Shown: in pieces, positions 47,301 through 61,955 of the stretch
Layout of the letters: each line of letters starts with the position of its first letter
Position numbering within the stretch: position 1 is the stretch's first letter
Assembly (NCBI GenBank): GCA_019059635.1
Contig: JAGVRJ010000007.1
Span: 558,001-622,000, forward strand
Length of the DNA: 64,000 nt
Direction of reading: 5' to 3'
From: Proales similis
Lineage: Eukaryota; Rotifera; Eurotatoria; Ploima; Proalidae
Program-made: the position numbers and the translations under genes
Notes under the pieces: model-generated
Databases searched by the model: none
Told to the model about the DNA's origin: nothing
The model's input: only the letters and a program-made list of their open reading frames with translations

Positions 47301-50300
47301 CTGAATCGTCTGATCCGCCGACCAAGTGAGCATTTTTGCGCTGGATCTCGGTCACCTGTTGGCAATTTGGTTAGAATAGAAACACAAAAGAAGAAGAAAG
47401 AATGAAGCACAAGAACACACATCCACTGTTCGACAACAAGCAAACGCCGATAAATGTGGACTCACCGCGTTCTCAAGCTTTGCAGAATCAAATGCAGAGC
47501 GAATAGAGAAAGAGAGGCAGAGAGAAGAGGAAGGATCAGAGTTGAATGAGCGGCGATCCGAAATCGAGCCAAGTTGAATTACCTTGAGTCTGTACCAGCC
47601 TTCGAGCTCGTTGCGCTGCGACTGAGACAACTGTTCGTATTCTTCGCGAATCTGCTTTATGGCGTGCGAGAGCTCGCTGCGGAAAAACATTGACGGGTCG
47701 AAGCCGGTGTCTTGCAACGCGAGCTGCTTCATCTCTTCGATCTCGCGAGCATGCACGTCTCTGAGAAAGAGGAGCTCCTCCTCCAGAGACTGCTTGTCGT
47801 TTTCAAGGTTCATGCGCTGCTTGATCTCGTTCTCGAGCTCGAATTGAACTCGTTGAATTTCGCTCATCATACGCTGAGCCTCTTGCTTGTATCGCTTCTC
47901 CTCGTCGTGCAGGTCGCTGAGTCGGCGTCGAAGCAGGCCGATCTCGCTCTCGTTCGAGGCGATCTGCTCATTAAGCGAAGCTATTCTAGCCTTGTCGTTG
48001 CTGCTGGTCTGCTCGAGCTCAGAGTAGCGCTCCTTGGCCTCGTTCAACTCGCCCTCGAATCGGTTCAACTTGACTTGAAGGTTGTCTTTTAGCTTGGCTG
48101 TGTCGTTGAGGACACTGCGAGCCTCGTCTAGCTCGACCTGGTACATTTTCTCAATGTTCTTTGACTCTTGGCCCCATCGGTCCTTGAGCGCGGACAGCTC
48201 AATGTTGAGCTTCTTGTTCTGCGCCTCCAGGAATCGCACTCGCTCGACATAGGACGCGAAGCGGTCGTTCAGTTCGCTCAGCTGCTGCTTCTCTTTGATT
48301 CGCGTTTCCTTGAACGCGCTGGTTAGCGGCGAAGCGAGTGTGCTCGGCCTAAGCGAGATGGCGTTCTGCGCGATCGCTGCCTGATGCAATGATACTGGCT
48401 GACATTTGCGGCTGATGACCGTTTGTCTGGGCGAGATCATCGACTTGTAGCCAGAGCCGGAGTGAAATCGCTCCACAATACTGGCGGGCTCCCTAAAGCT
48501 TGACTCGGTTTGACTGGTCGAGAACGATGGCTCGCTCTTGGCTGGCTGCTCCTTGGAGGCCGGGCTCAGCTGAGTCGGTTCGGCCGCGGGACTGCTTTTT
48601 ACACTCGGCGCGTCCAACACCGACGGTGGCTCAATCACTTCGACCGACTTGGGCGAGATTGCTCGCGCGCTGTCCTCCTCTTGCGACATTCGGTATAGCT
48701 CCGCTTTGGCTTAAAAGCAAAACAAGTTTAGAAGCGTTTCAAACAAAAGAAATTGCTAATTTGCTCATGCAAAGCGAATTGTGGGTTGAGGCACAAGTCG
48801 GCGTTTGGCCGCCAGTTGCAGACAATCAGAAGGCAAAGAACTGGGACAGAAAGGAAAATGGCATGGGGCTGCCAAACGATTCAGGCTTGTTGACTGACAG
48901 GCAGTAGTTTCATGCTCGGGCGACAAATGCCTGATTGTGAGACTGGGACGCAAGACCAGTGAGTGAAAACAAGAGTAAAGAGGCAAATATGCAAATGGGC
49001 GAGGCTGGAAGACGCCACCGCGGGCCAAATCCCGCCGGTGGACGCGCGCTTCAACATGGCCTCCTCCTCCTCCTCCTCATCCTCGCCTCTTCTGCATGCT
49101 CTTGCCGCTGACTGAATTCGAAGCGTGGAGCGGCAGTGATGTGCTTGACAAAATGCATGTTGAGTTTAATTAAAATTGTACTAAATGCTAAACACTGCCG
49201 GAACGGCAACGGGCGTTGCTTAATTGAATCAAAGTTAGCTCTCACTCTCATTAGAGATGCATTGTCGCCCGAGCGCTCTGCCCTAATCAACCAAGAGCGA
49301 TACACAAGACCGTACCATTCCAGGGCCTGCGAGCAGCCTCTTTACCACTGCTAAAACTGCTACTGCCGCTGCGATTGCTACTGCTGCTATAACTAGCACT
49401 GGGCTCGTTCTGATCCAGGCGGCCAATGTTGCTGCTGCTACTGCTGCTAAACGCCGATCGAATGAACTTAAATTGCTTTGGACTCAGCCGCTGATAAATA
49501 TGATTATTGTTCTCGTCCTCGTCGGCCGTCTTGCTCTTTTCCTGGGCGGCTAGTTTAGAAGGCGAGAACAAGGAGCTCGAGTCGATATTGCTGACGAGCG
49601 ACTCGGCGCCGATTTGATCGAAAGTCTGATTCGTCGGACTCGAATCGAACGAGAATTTTTTGGTGCTCTGCGTCTCTTTTCCGACCGACAGCTCGTCCTT
49701 ACAACAACTGAGAGGCGAGAGCGACGAAATGCCAAGATTGAGTGGCGAGCCGTTCATGCCATTTAGCGTGCTCGAGCTTCGTAGTTGATAAAGCCGATTG
49801 CTGCCTAGCTCGTCGGGCGACTTGAAACTATTTACATCGTTGTACTTGTACAAAGAGCTATTCCTTTGCAAAGCGTCTTCCGCCGTAGAGTCGTCTCGTT
49901 TGATTTCGTTGGCCGCTTTTGTCACTCCGTAGATTGGACGCATTTTGAAAAATTAAGAATCTCCCTCTGTATTGTGATGCGATGTGATCGTGTCGAGAGC
50001 AGTGAGCCGATCTTTCTTCTATTCGCTGCGTGCAGTTGATTTGTTGTCGAATGAATCGCTTCGACGAGAAGAGAACCGCCAAGAGGAGTGACCACTCTAG
50101 TAGTAGTAACAGCAGCAGCAGCGGTGGCGGCAAGAACAACAGCAATATTAACTTCTACATGCATTGTTGTATTCTTATTTCTGACTCGCGCTTCAATCGT
50201 CGGCCCACTCGATTCGAAGCGTTCAACTCACTCGCACTCGCCCAATCATCTCTCGCTCAATTTGTGCGACAAAAACAACAAGCTCCTCGTTCAAGAAAGT

Positions 50301-53300
50301 TTGGGATAAATTTGAACAGAAAGCGGCCGATTGGCAAGCAGAAAAAGCAAAACGAAAAGCGCTCGCTTACCGGCTGGCAAAGAATAGGTCGCAGGAATAT
50401 CGGCGGTGTCCAGCTCGATAAATTTGCTCGGCCGCATTCGAATTCTGGGCGGCGACCTTTTTGCTTCGTGTCTTGGGACTTCCATTTCATCAGCTTTGGT
50501 TTCTCCGCCTCTTTCGACAAGCCGTTGGACAAAACGCGTCTCGCTTGTCTCATAAGACCATTTTTCACTTTTCAGTTCGTCTTCTTCAATTCGATTCTGG
50601 TTCGGCTTATCCAAGCTGACTATGGCCTCTTCGGCTTGATGCGGTTCATCGAGTCGATCCGGCTCAATAGATTCGACCCGGATTTGCTCTGTGTCGTTCT
50701 CTTGAGCCTCTGACTCGTTCCCCTTCTCTTCTTCTAGCTCGAATGGTGCCTCTGTTGGCTCAACGTCTTGGCTCTCACTCTCTTCCCCGACAGCTTCGAT
50801 TTCGGTTATCTCAATTTGCTGACTCGGAGATTCGACATTCGAATAATTGGCCTCTTCAGGAACTGTTTCTTGGACACATGCGTCCTCTTCCAATTCAGAC
50901 TTGGCTTCAACAGTCTCCTGAATGGGCACCTTGACTTTTTCCAGCAGCGCTTCGATCAAGTCCCTCACCTCATCAGGACAAACATTGGCCGGTTCTGCTG
51001 CTTGCGGCAATACTTGTTGGGTGTCGGCTGCTTCAGGTTTGGCTTCATTAAACTCGTTCTGAATTTCTAGAATTTCAAATTCGACTGGCATCGGTTCTTT
51101 AGTCAAGTCATCTTTGGCCAAGTCGTCACCATGAACAGTCTCCTGCTCTTTGGCTTCGGGCTCGAGTTGGGTGCAGGCTACAGCTTCGATTTGGGGAACA
51201 GCTCGTTCTTCTTCTTCTTCCTCCTGCTCTAAACTGGCCGCAGGGTGTTCCATATCTTCGTCGGGCAACTCGGCCAGTTTAACAGTTCCGCTCGTTTCGT
51301 TTAACTCGTCACGCTGCAATGCATCGCCTATGGTCGACTGGCTGCTTGTGTGAACGCCATGATTGAGAATGCTAGAGTAGCTCGGATTGAGCGATTGAGT
51401 GAGATCGTCGGCCGCGTGGCTCGTTTTTTCCTCGTCAGTTGCAATCGTCTGGCATATGCCCGAATCCTTGAACTCATTCTCTTCCATTTCTTTCTCCTCG
51501 GCGATGTCAAATCTCAAATGGCTGCTTCGTTCGAATCGATTCTCATAAGAGGACGCCGACTCAATTGTTTCGGTGCTTTCGTCCAGCAGCCGTTGTAGAG
51601 GTCGATTGAACAGCGCTTTGTGTTTTGGCTTGAATGACTCGCTGTCCGATTTGCTGACCGCTGCCGCCGCCTCTTGTTTGTTAAAATCTTCGAATTCGAC
51701 GTCCGACTTTGCGGGCCGCGTTTCAACGTTCTGAACGACAGTCTCAAGCATCTGCTCTTGACTACTATGATCTGGCTGCATCAGCTTGGAAGACGAGAGT
51801 TGCTCTACTACTCGTTCGCTAAAGCGGCTGCTGCCTCTTAAATGAGTTTTTGATTGCTCTCGATCGTTGTCCGATAGCGATGATGAAGACGAACTGGTCA
51901 GTGGCTCGGTGAGCAACAGCTGAATCTCATTTTTCAAATGCTCTCGCCCGACCAGAACCTTTTGCTTGAACTCATCGCTCAGCGGTATTGTGTGGCGTTG
52001 GCGTCTATCTCGACGCGCTGCTCGCCGATTTCGACCGCTCTTTGCATCGCTGCTGCTCTCTTTGAGGCTATCTAAAGTGAGACTTCGCTTCAGCCATTCT
52101 TCGGTTCGATTACCACCTCTCTTTCGCCGATTGACCGACCGCAGCGATTCGGTTGAGGCCAATTTTGTGTGGTTCTTATTCTTGTAGCTGTTGCTGCTGC
52201 TCGTGTTTTGATTTGATTTTATCGCCTCGTGAGAGGCGAGCTCGGCGGCCGAACTCGCCGAATCGGACGGCACCACCGAGTCCGAGTCGTGTATCTCCTC
52301 TCGCACTTCGCACACGTCCAGCGCCGCCTCGCTCTCGCCCGGCTTGTCTTCCAGCATGCTCGAGTTGATGTCTATATACTCGATCGACAAGTCGGAGTAG
52401 GTGAGCGGCTCTTGGCAGAGAATAGGCGTGAGCGTTGGAGCATGGTCGACCAACTTGGAACTGCTCATCGTGGTCACTCGTGGTTCGTTTTCAAGCACTT
52501 GTAGCTTGGAATCATAGTCACCATTATCGTCCAGATCATAAATTTCAATGTCGATCGGACCCGGGTCAAGTTTAGATTTGAACGTGTGGAATATTCTCTG
52601 CTTTATGCTCGGCTTCTTTTGCTTTTCTTTTTTCTCTTCGCTCGCGCCGGGCTGAATGGCGAGCGCTCGTTTCTGGCCTTTGCCGGCATCGAGCTTCTTT
52701 CTTACCAGCGGAGGCGATGCGCTCATCTCCTGAATGGGCGGACTGTCAACATCAGACTCAAGCGGCTTCGACAGAATCTGATTTATTTCGGCTATTTTCT
52801 CATTCACTGCGAACTTGATCAATTCCTCTTTGCGTGCCACTCTTTCGCTCTCGTCGCGACACTCAAACGAAGAAGAGGAAGACCGACGCGAGTTGGACGA
52901 GACGCTCTTCTGGCCGAGTGTCGAGGACAAGCGATCGCCGTCTGCGCATGCGCTGCTCTTTTCTCGCCGTGCATCTGAGCCGCGGCGACTTTGAGTTTTG
53001 AGCCGCTCGGCTGCGTTTATGCTGCCAGTGAACTGAGTAGCCGAACGATAGGCAGGCACAGGCACTTGGTCAGGCACTCTCATTGGCCTTATTTGAGGAT
53101 GCGGCTGAACAGACTCGGTTTGTCCGCCGCCGCCGCCGCACATCGAAACGAACACGTACTCGTTTCTTATGCTGGTGGTGTGAGCCGACGAGCTGCTGCG
53201 CTGGCTGCTTTGGTACTCGTCGCAAACGAATATTGATATATCGCTCTGATAAGATTTGGCGCTCTTGCGTTGACTTGTGCAGTTGGCCACTTCGACGAAT

Positions 53301-56300
53301 CCGCTGTCAATCGAGTATTGGACACTGTTGGTTGGCAATTGAGCATGTGGCTCGCGGCGCACCGCTCGTCTCGGCGTGCTCATGCTGCTACTTATTCTAG
53401 CCTTAGGCTGCAACAAGTCGTTGTTTGCAGGCTGCGCTTTCTCAATTTGAATGCTTATTAAACTTTCGTCTACTTGTTTGGAAGCCGACTGAGGCGTTCT
53501 GGGCACAGTGCGATCCATTTGTTTCGGTTTTGATTTGAAACTCGGGTCCTGAAATGAAATGAGCTCTCCGAATATTTGATCGTTTATTTGTTTATATTTG
53601 TTCCACTCGCTCTGGTTGCCGGAATGCGAGCCGAGTTTGGCGAGTTTGAGCACAACCGACGGATCTTTTAGGCGGCAAACTACAATCTCAATCTCTTGGT
53701 CTACTTTGTACTGCTTCAGGATTCGCTCGATCGCAATGCGTCTTATTCCGATGACATTTTTGCCCTGAATCGAAACTAATATGTCGCCTGTTGCGTCGCA
53801 GTTTCAATTCGTTGCAGGCATTTGTTTTATTGTTTGATTGCGTTCGAGAGTTGTGTTTGCGTTTTATACGACGATGAAAAGCGCAGCGATTCGATTCGTT
53901 GATTGATTGATTTGAGTAATAGGCGTCAATTTTGTAGCATGAATGTGAGTTTCAAGGCGCAGATTGGAGAGTAGATGAATTAAAAATAAAACAAAAACGA
54001 CGTTAAAGCGTGAAATCAAATTAAAAATTAGAGAAAAAAGAATGCAAATGAATGAAGCAAAACGAGAATCAACTGAGGCAAAGAACGATACGAGCGAAAC
54101 GAAAGTATGCGCAAAGAAAACTGACGACGGCCGCAAACGTGGCAAGTGCCTTATGTACTGCTCCAAGGGCCGAGCGCAATTAAAAGACTAGTGGCCAAAG
54201 AATAGTCGGGTCGAGTCCAAGTGGAAGATAGACGCCGGCAACTGGTGGTCGCCGATTTTAATTAAACTTGCGCACACTCGGCTCTAAACAGTGAGCGTTG
54301 TTGTTTAACCGGCTTCGCTCGCGCATCCTCAACCAGTTCATATCGGATTCGTTGTTCATTTAAATTTTATTAGCACGTCGCTCGAATAAAATTAGAGCAT
54401 TGGGGGGCAGTTGGTGAGGCAGATAAACCCGCTCTCGCTTCTTTCTCGGACGCTTGAATGCAATCGCTTGCTCTAGCTCACTTGGTCGCACGCAACTTCC
54501 AGTCGCAACAAGAGACCCAGCCTCACGCAGCAAGAGAATGCGCACTCTCACACTTGATCACGCTTCGTCACTCTTCTGCGCCTCCTTTTCTTCACCCTTC
54601 GTTGTTGCCATTGTTATACTTTAATTTGCTTCTTCTATTTCTTGTCTATCTGCTCCTAAATTTTTCGTTTCATTTAGCTTTCTCCCCGCTTGCCTGCAGA
54701 GAATGTCTATGAGAATGTCGACGGTGATCTATTCGGCTTGCTCTTTCCTTACACTCGTCATCTATTCTCTCTCTTTCTCTCTGTCTCTCTCTTATTCTGA
54801 TCGTTCGTTTCGCTCTCGTTCTCACTTCCAATCAAGCCAGCGTGATTTGTGCTCAGAATAGCAAGTGCTGAATTGCATCATTGATTCGAGCTGGCACACA
54901 TTAAGCAGCGACACGTTAATTCGCTCCTAATCTAACTCTAATCCTTTTTGGCGTCGATGGGGGGAGGTTCCGAGAGGGCTACTGCTCGCTCACAATCGTT
55001 ATTGTGCTCGTCTCTTTCATTCGAATGACTGAAGGCTTAGAGAAGTGTTGTTGCTTACCGTCAACGAGTCCCTTGCGGGCCGCATCGCCATTTCGCTGCA
55101 CATTCACTATGAACGTAAGCTGATTGTCAACATCGCCGCCCTGCAGCTCAAATCCGAAGCCAAAGCCCGAGTTTATCAAGCTCGTCGAGTAGGGTTGATG
55201 ATGTTTATGCTTGGCGGCCACTGTGCCGCCTGCAGCCATCGCATTTGACGACGACGACGAAGGCACTGGCGGTCTTTGGTGTCTTGCACTGGTTGGCGTC
55301 GATGTGGCGGTCTGCTCGAGTTTGGGCTTTATTTTTGACGCTTTGTGTCCACTCGCTTGTCTTCCTTTTCTCGACGCGAACGGAAGACACTCCCAGGATA
55401 TGGACCCTTTAAACATGAAAATTTAATTGTTCATTAAAGCCGAAGCTGCTTGGAGCAGCCAAAACGGAAACGCTTTAGGCCAAGAGGGGAAATGGGACGG
55501 GTCAGCGTGGCGAATCGGCGTCCACTCTGCCTACCTTTCTTTGAGTGCCTACTCAGCAGTTTGCCCAGAATAAGTTCGTCAAGCTGCTGCTGCTGTTGCT
55601 GCTTTTCGCTGTACAGCGCAAGCCTGTGCGCTTTTCGACCCATTGTTTCACGAAATTGACATGAAATAGAGAGTCTAAGTGCGAGTTAATATAGAGCGTA
55701 TAGAGGCAAAGAGAACAAAACAAATTCGAGTGACGGAGGCAGCTGGGCGTGAAAATCTCTCATCTTCAAGTTGCCCATTCAAATTCAAATTCATCATTCA
55801 AGCGGTGGTCAGACGACCTGTTCTCACATGAAATTGTTCGCATGTTTTTTCTCACCAGGGCCTGTCTAGCACGAAAACTCGACCGGACACACAGTGAATT
55901 TTAATTAAAATGTCTTAAAATAATAATGACGCGAATCGCCCGGTATACACACAAACTCATACACACACACACACTCATACAGACACGGTGTAGATCGGGT
56001 CCAGCGAATTGCAATGCACTCTCGCTCTAATGAAACAAGTGCGACGCGAATAAAAGCAAGTGAGCCTGAAAGGCTACCACTAAAACGTGGAGCAAGATTA
56101 GGAGATAAGCCGAGTAAATTGAATTGGCGAGCTTCATTTTTGGCTTTGCTAGGGCCTCGTAGCCGAGTCGCGCAAATCCCTGTGCGCCAATTATATTCAT
56201 CATGCTCACTTGGCCGCCGCAATCTCTCATGTGGACAATTTGCTTTAACTGGCCACTGTGTCAAGTGCTCCTGAGTCCGTCTGCTTGACTGACTGGACAA

Positions 56301-59300
56301 TTGACCGATTGCTGCTGCCTGTGTGTGTGTGTGTTTGTGTGCGTGGGTCTGTGAGCCATTACATTGAGCTTGAAAGTGGCTTGAATGCGTGAACTAGAAT
56401 AACTTTGACTCAACTCGGCTCAGGTTGGCCGTCTATTCAGCGATCATGGTGATAAGAAGACCATTTCTTTTTCAACACAGCTAATTTACTGCTCTCGGCC
56501 CTTCCTATCCATTTGGCTAGCTGCACGACGAAATTAATCGCTCGCCAATCTAAATATTTACCAGTCAAACATTTGGCCCCCCACATCCACACGCACACTC
56601 ACTCAAAGAACGCAAGCACGAACACAGTGTCCAGGGCTATGTTTGCCACTTCGATACATTCTATTTATGCCGACCGCTCGACCAAACACGAAATGTAGGT
56701 TGAGACCAGCCTTGAGCGAGCGTTCGACGGGACGACATGCGATTTGCTCAAGCGATTAGAAGAAACAATGAGAGAGTTTTGATGATGATGCTCTTGATGA
56801 TGGATGCTGGTTCATTCGATTGACAATAATCAAGGTTCGTCGTCGCCGAACTAGACGCTCAGATCATAAGCCGGCTGTTAGTGGCGACGCTTGAGCATTG
56901 CTCGACAGACGGCCGCAATCGGCAGTGGCCGACATTCTCCTCGTCTTGTAGAAATTGTTTTTTTCTCGGGCGACTGCAAGCCAGCCAATGCCAACTAAGC
57001 TGAAATACGAGAGGTGGGTCCGTGCACATTGAGGCGTGTTTATTTTTGTAATTAAATCTGGCCCTGAATAAAAGGCTCAACTGCATTGTGTTGCAGCCAG
57101 TGGCCAGATATTTTAATTTTTTTTGTTATTGCGCGACCTAATTGGGCTTGAAATGGGCACTTGTAATGGCTTGCAAATAAGGCACGAACTATAGATTAAG
57201 GCACACAGAATGAGAGAGAGAGTGAGGGAGAGAGAAAGAAAAAAAAACGAGAACAGAGAATGGAAAGTAGACGCACTGCGAAATAGAGTGAAAAACAAAA
57301 TAAACGCGCGCCAGGGTCAAGATCGTCATTAATCATGCTGCTATTCAAACTCATTGCCAACAGGCAACTGGCACCTAATGCTGAAAACGAAACTCATTTT
57401 TCAAGTTCCCGTTTTGCCGTATTCTCTCTCTCGCTCGCTCTTGTTTCATTGTTTACGATCAACTTGAACATTTAGCCGGGCTCATTTAATCGGGTCAATG
57501 ATGTAGGCCCGGCAGTAAATCGAATAGAAAATACAGCGAGCTGACGGGGATGAATGGACAGAAAGAACAAAGGCAGGACGAGAAGCGTTTCGTTTTGTTC
57601 GTGCTCATGGCCAAATAACTACTTACTTGACTTCTTTGATTTGGGTGTCTCCTCTTGTTTGGAAGCCTTTTTAGGGCTTTTAATCGTTGACTTGACCCCA
57701 CAGCAGCACGACATGCCTGGTTCACTGTTCTCTTGCTGATGCTGCTTGCGCCTGTATATAATCCGAGTCGACTCTTTATTTCTTTAATCTTGCTCAGCTC
57801 GAGCCGAATTGTCTCTAATTTCTTGCCTTCCTTTCTTTGTCACTTGTCTGTCTCTCGAATTAAACATGAGGAGTCATGGGCTGCTCTCCTTTATCTAAAC
57901 CAGATACTTTCAATTGTCTGTGCTCTTTTCGGTCATTCTAAACCAACACCAGATACTCCAAATTGGCCTGAAGCATGCGCCAACACACACACACACACAC
58001 ATAGACAGACAGCGAGACGTTCAAATACTGGTCCAGTTGGGTCTGTGTATGAACAGAGATGATCAGTCTCATCTCGTTTGAAAACATTTCAAATTTCTTG
58101 CATAATAAAGTGACAGAAATAAAAAACAAATCTAATCGCTCTATCATTCACTCTTTTATTTGCTCTCCCTCTTTTTCTCTCCCTCTCTTCCCTTGATCGC
58201 CCACTCGTTGTTATTCGCTCATCCGTTTGCCGGTTGGTTTAGCTATGGCCCTCGCCGATTCGGTCAGTTGTAAAATTGATGCGCATACGTATGCGCTTCT
58301 AGCCAAGCGTCAGTCAGCGGCAGCAGCAGCGGCAGTAACAACAAAGCGAAATAGAGAAAAAATATTAGAATTTAATCACCTATGTAATGGATATTGTTCT
58401 GATTACTAATTCTTCGAGCTCATTAGATATTCTCAAAGCCATAAAGCATTCTCAGTGCCAAAGCACTTGTGACATTTATGAACCATTTTCTGGCGACTAT
58501 TTGTTAGTCCATCAAAAACATGGACGGAGATAGGCGCTTTTGGAAAAAAAAAGAAAATTAAAGAGTGAGGCAGCAAATGAACGAATGGAAAAAAAAGAAA
58601 ACGAGTGGGCCATGTAGGCGTCGGAATGGGTCGCATTTGGCTGTAATTATCAGACGTTTGCCAATAAATATAACAACGAGAATAAAGAGAGGCGATGATG
58701 ATTTTGATATTTTTATGAAGTAAACAAACGAGCAGACTCGACGCTAAGCGATTCGATATGAATCAAATCGGTAGACAAACGAGGTTGGCAAAGAGAGCAC
58801 CGGTTGGCAAAGCAGGATTTTCCGCTCTTCCGATCTGCGTGCAACTTTTCCTTTCTAATTCCACTCGTCTAATATCTTTCCTCTATCCCCTGGCTATCTC
58901 TCTTTCTCTTTGTCTCGCTCTCTCTCTTGCTTAACTCACTGCTCGCGTTTACTTTGCACTTACTCGCGCTCAGATTTTCTCTTACTCATTCGGACCGAGC
59001 TAATCGGTGACTTCCTTACGACACGAGCTGATTCGTTTAAATTAACGTAATGGTCATTTGTCACTCGATACGGGACACACGCGCACGCCAAGGAAGTCAA
59101 GTCAATCTAATTAAGCGCCGACTTGCACTGGCTAAGCCAAGTAAGGTGAGCTAAATTAGAGCTGGGGCTTGAAATTGTGCCTCGGCTCGCTCTAGAGTCC
59201 TCGTCTTAAGAGTGACCAGGCGACTCAGTCACGCGTCCGTATACATTCGGCGCGACTCGATGACAGTCAAATGAGAATTGAGCCAAAGAGGTGAGTGGGC

Positions 59301-61879
59301 GTTGTTAATCTCGCAAGGCGGCGTCTGGCCCGATCTAAATTGCAACTGTGGTGCCGATAGTCGATTGGAGGGAGTCGTTTCGAACAAAAACAAGCCAAAG
59401 ACCACGGGCGTCCATATCTCACTGTTGACTGACTCTCTGCCTCTCACGCTCATGCCTTCTCTCTCCTCCTCAGTCTTAAATATCGATTAGAGCGAATGCC
59501 CTCTACCCAGCATCGCCGATCGAATTCCCAAGCCTATTATCTAAGCGATCGGCTACACGTCCGCTCGAGCACGCATCCCAATGGCCCACGCTGGCCACCC
59601 GATCGTCTTAATTTAGCTTCTCATTAGGCATCAAATCGAGCGCCTAGCGCACCAAATCAACTCACTGCCTGACCCGTGTGCAATATTGTGCACCATACGA
59701 AGCCACAAGCAAATATTCGCGTGCTCACCTTCGCACCCGCGGACGCAATCTCGTTAATGTCAATCGGGCACACTATTGGGTGCCTGAATGCATCTTTTCA
59801 AAATCACACTGAGTGGCCACGTTCGTCGCAATCGTATTTGTGTTTGCACGCTCGCTTGCGAGGAGCTGGCAAATGAGACTTGCACGTATTCGACGAGCCG
59901 GCGAACGAAAGACCGAGAGGCGAGTGAATTTTTTTAAGCAAAAATGAATTGCGAATGAAAATAGAGAAAGAAAGAGAGAGAAAAAAGATTTTTCTTGCTC
60001 ATCATCAACGAATAAGGAATTGAAATGAAATTGAAATTGCGAGCACAGGACGCTCGCCAAATGACGTGTCTATGTGTGCAAATGCAAATTCGTTCACTTG
60101 AGTCGAGATGAGTTTTATGGCGCAACTCGGCATAGATCAGCAGTGAGCCAAGTGAATAGATTTTAAAACGAGCGGCAGCCAAGTGGATGACAAAGTGGCA
60201 CACCGCCGCTCTCAGTCCATAATCCGAAATGGAACAAAACGCCTTGGGAAATAGCACGAGGCATTGTGGCGAAGCACTTGAGCAAAAATCGACTCGCCCT
60301 AGCAGGTCGCAATCACACGAGTTCAATCTACATGCGAAATGGTGCCAATAAAAATATAATCAAGACGATAATGTCTCGAATCTAAAAGGCACTTAGCCGC
60401 ATCAGCAAACGCAGCGAGTCGAATAAAAAAAAAACTACAAACTCGAGTGCCCACACACACACACACACGCACTCAAAGTCGATTCTGGCAAGCAGACAGG
60501 CATTCAAGGGGCGATTTGTGAGTTGATCGACTTGTCTGTGTTGATCGATCTGTCGGTCGGCCGGTCGCTAGCTATTCACAAAGGGCAATTATCTAATGCA
60601 AGATAAATCAATGCGCCTCATTCAGGTCAGCTCTGACAAATCAATTTTATTTTGATTTCCATAAATAAATATTTGACTTGAGGCCAAGAGAGGGGCGTAG
60701 ACGGCTCGCTAAGTCGATTAGATTGTTCTGCTCGTTGCCTGTTCACCAACGCCGCCGCCGCCACTACAACCGTCAAGTTGGCGAATGTGGCGCTCGCCTT
60801 TTTCATCTCGCCTCTCTCTCTCTCGTCCCGATTTATTTCTTGTTAGTCGTCTAATACGCTAATTTGAATTCGGGGCACACTAGCTAATGCCGGCTGCCAT
60901 TAGCCGACTAAAACAAAAACATGAAGCGAGACAATGGCCTCCAAAAATAGACGATTAATTATTTATCCATTGAGCAAACAAGTCAGTTCTGGTTAAAACG
61001 TTTTGCACTCTAAAGAATAGGTTTGTCGAATTGAAAAACTAGACGCGCTTCAAAATTCAAGTTTAGATGAAGTTGACCCGAGTCGGGAGCGCACGGCCAC
61101 CTGCAGACTCAGCTAGCCAGTTCTTTGAGCTGCTAATAAAATGGACGGACGCGCGGTCTTTTTAAATGGGCTCTAACCGATGAACAGGGCTAACAAGAGG
61201 CACTCAATCGATTAATGCTCAGCATCTCTTTTCCTCTCTCCTTCTCTCTCTCTCTGTGTCTTTGTAAGCTCCAGCTGGGTGGGCAGTCTCTCTACGATTT
61301 AAATTAGCTGACTGATGCAAAATGCAAAATTTGTACCCGACCAGTCTATTGTTGGTCAAATATTTGCTCGATGTGTGTTCAAGCATTTTGCATTCGGGTT
61401 AAATAAGGAATTGTTAGTTTGACGATAGCCATATAGATTTCTATATCGATGATCACGATGATGATGATGATGTTGGTGGTGGTGTTGGCGGCGGTAGGGC
61501 CAGTCGTGGGTTTGTGATCGTCAAGCGAATCAACCGATTGCAATAACGTTCGTTCGCGTTCATCTGATTTATTTGCCGATTGGCTCATGCTCAAGGTCAG
61601 CGTGCTTGTTTACAAACGGAACAAGCGTTTATTACCGCAGAGATAGAGAGAGAGAGAAAGAGAGGAGATCGATGAAGCGATAAGCAGAGATGATAAACTA
61701 GAACAGACCGCTCAACAGTAGATAGAAGCACAGCCGATGGTCTAAAGTGCAAAATTCCGCGTTTAAGGCCTCCGCGCGTGCCTTCCTCTCTGAACAAAGA
61801 GCTAAGCGAATGCTAATTAAGGACGCTCGTTTACAGTCAGCAGCCTGTAGCATTTCAATCTTTTTTCCTTTTTATTCTT

Positions 61880-61955
<76 letters not shown>

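Noticed and set aside
52101-52130. GGTTCGATTACC string resembling a tRNA B box
   Set aside because: Lies inside the coding exon of the PDZ-C2 gene and no tRNA cloverleaf can be folded around it.
57171-57210. Two TAAGGCAC strings resembling the miR-124 seed
   Set aside because: The match stops after the seed and I see no hairpin precursor around them.
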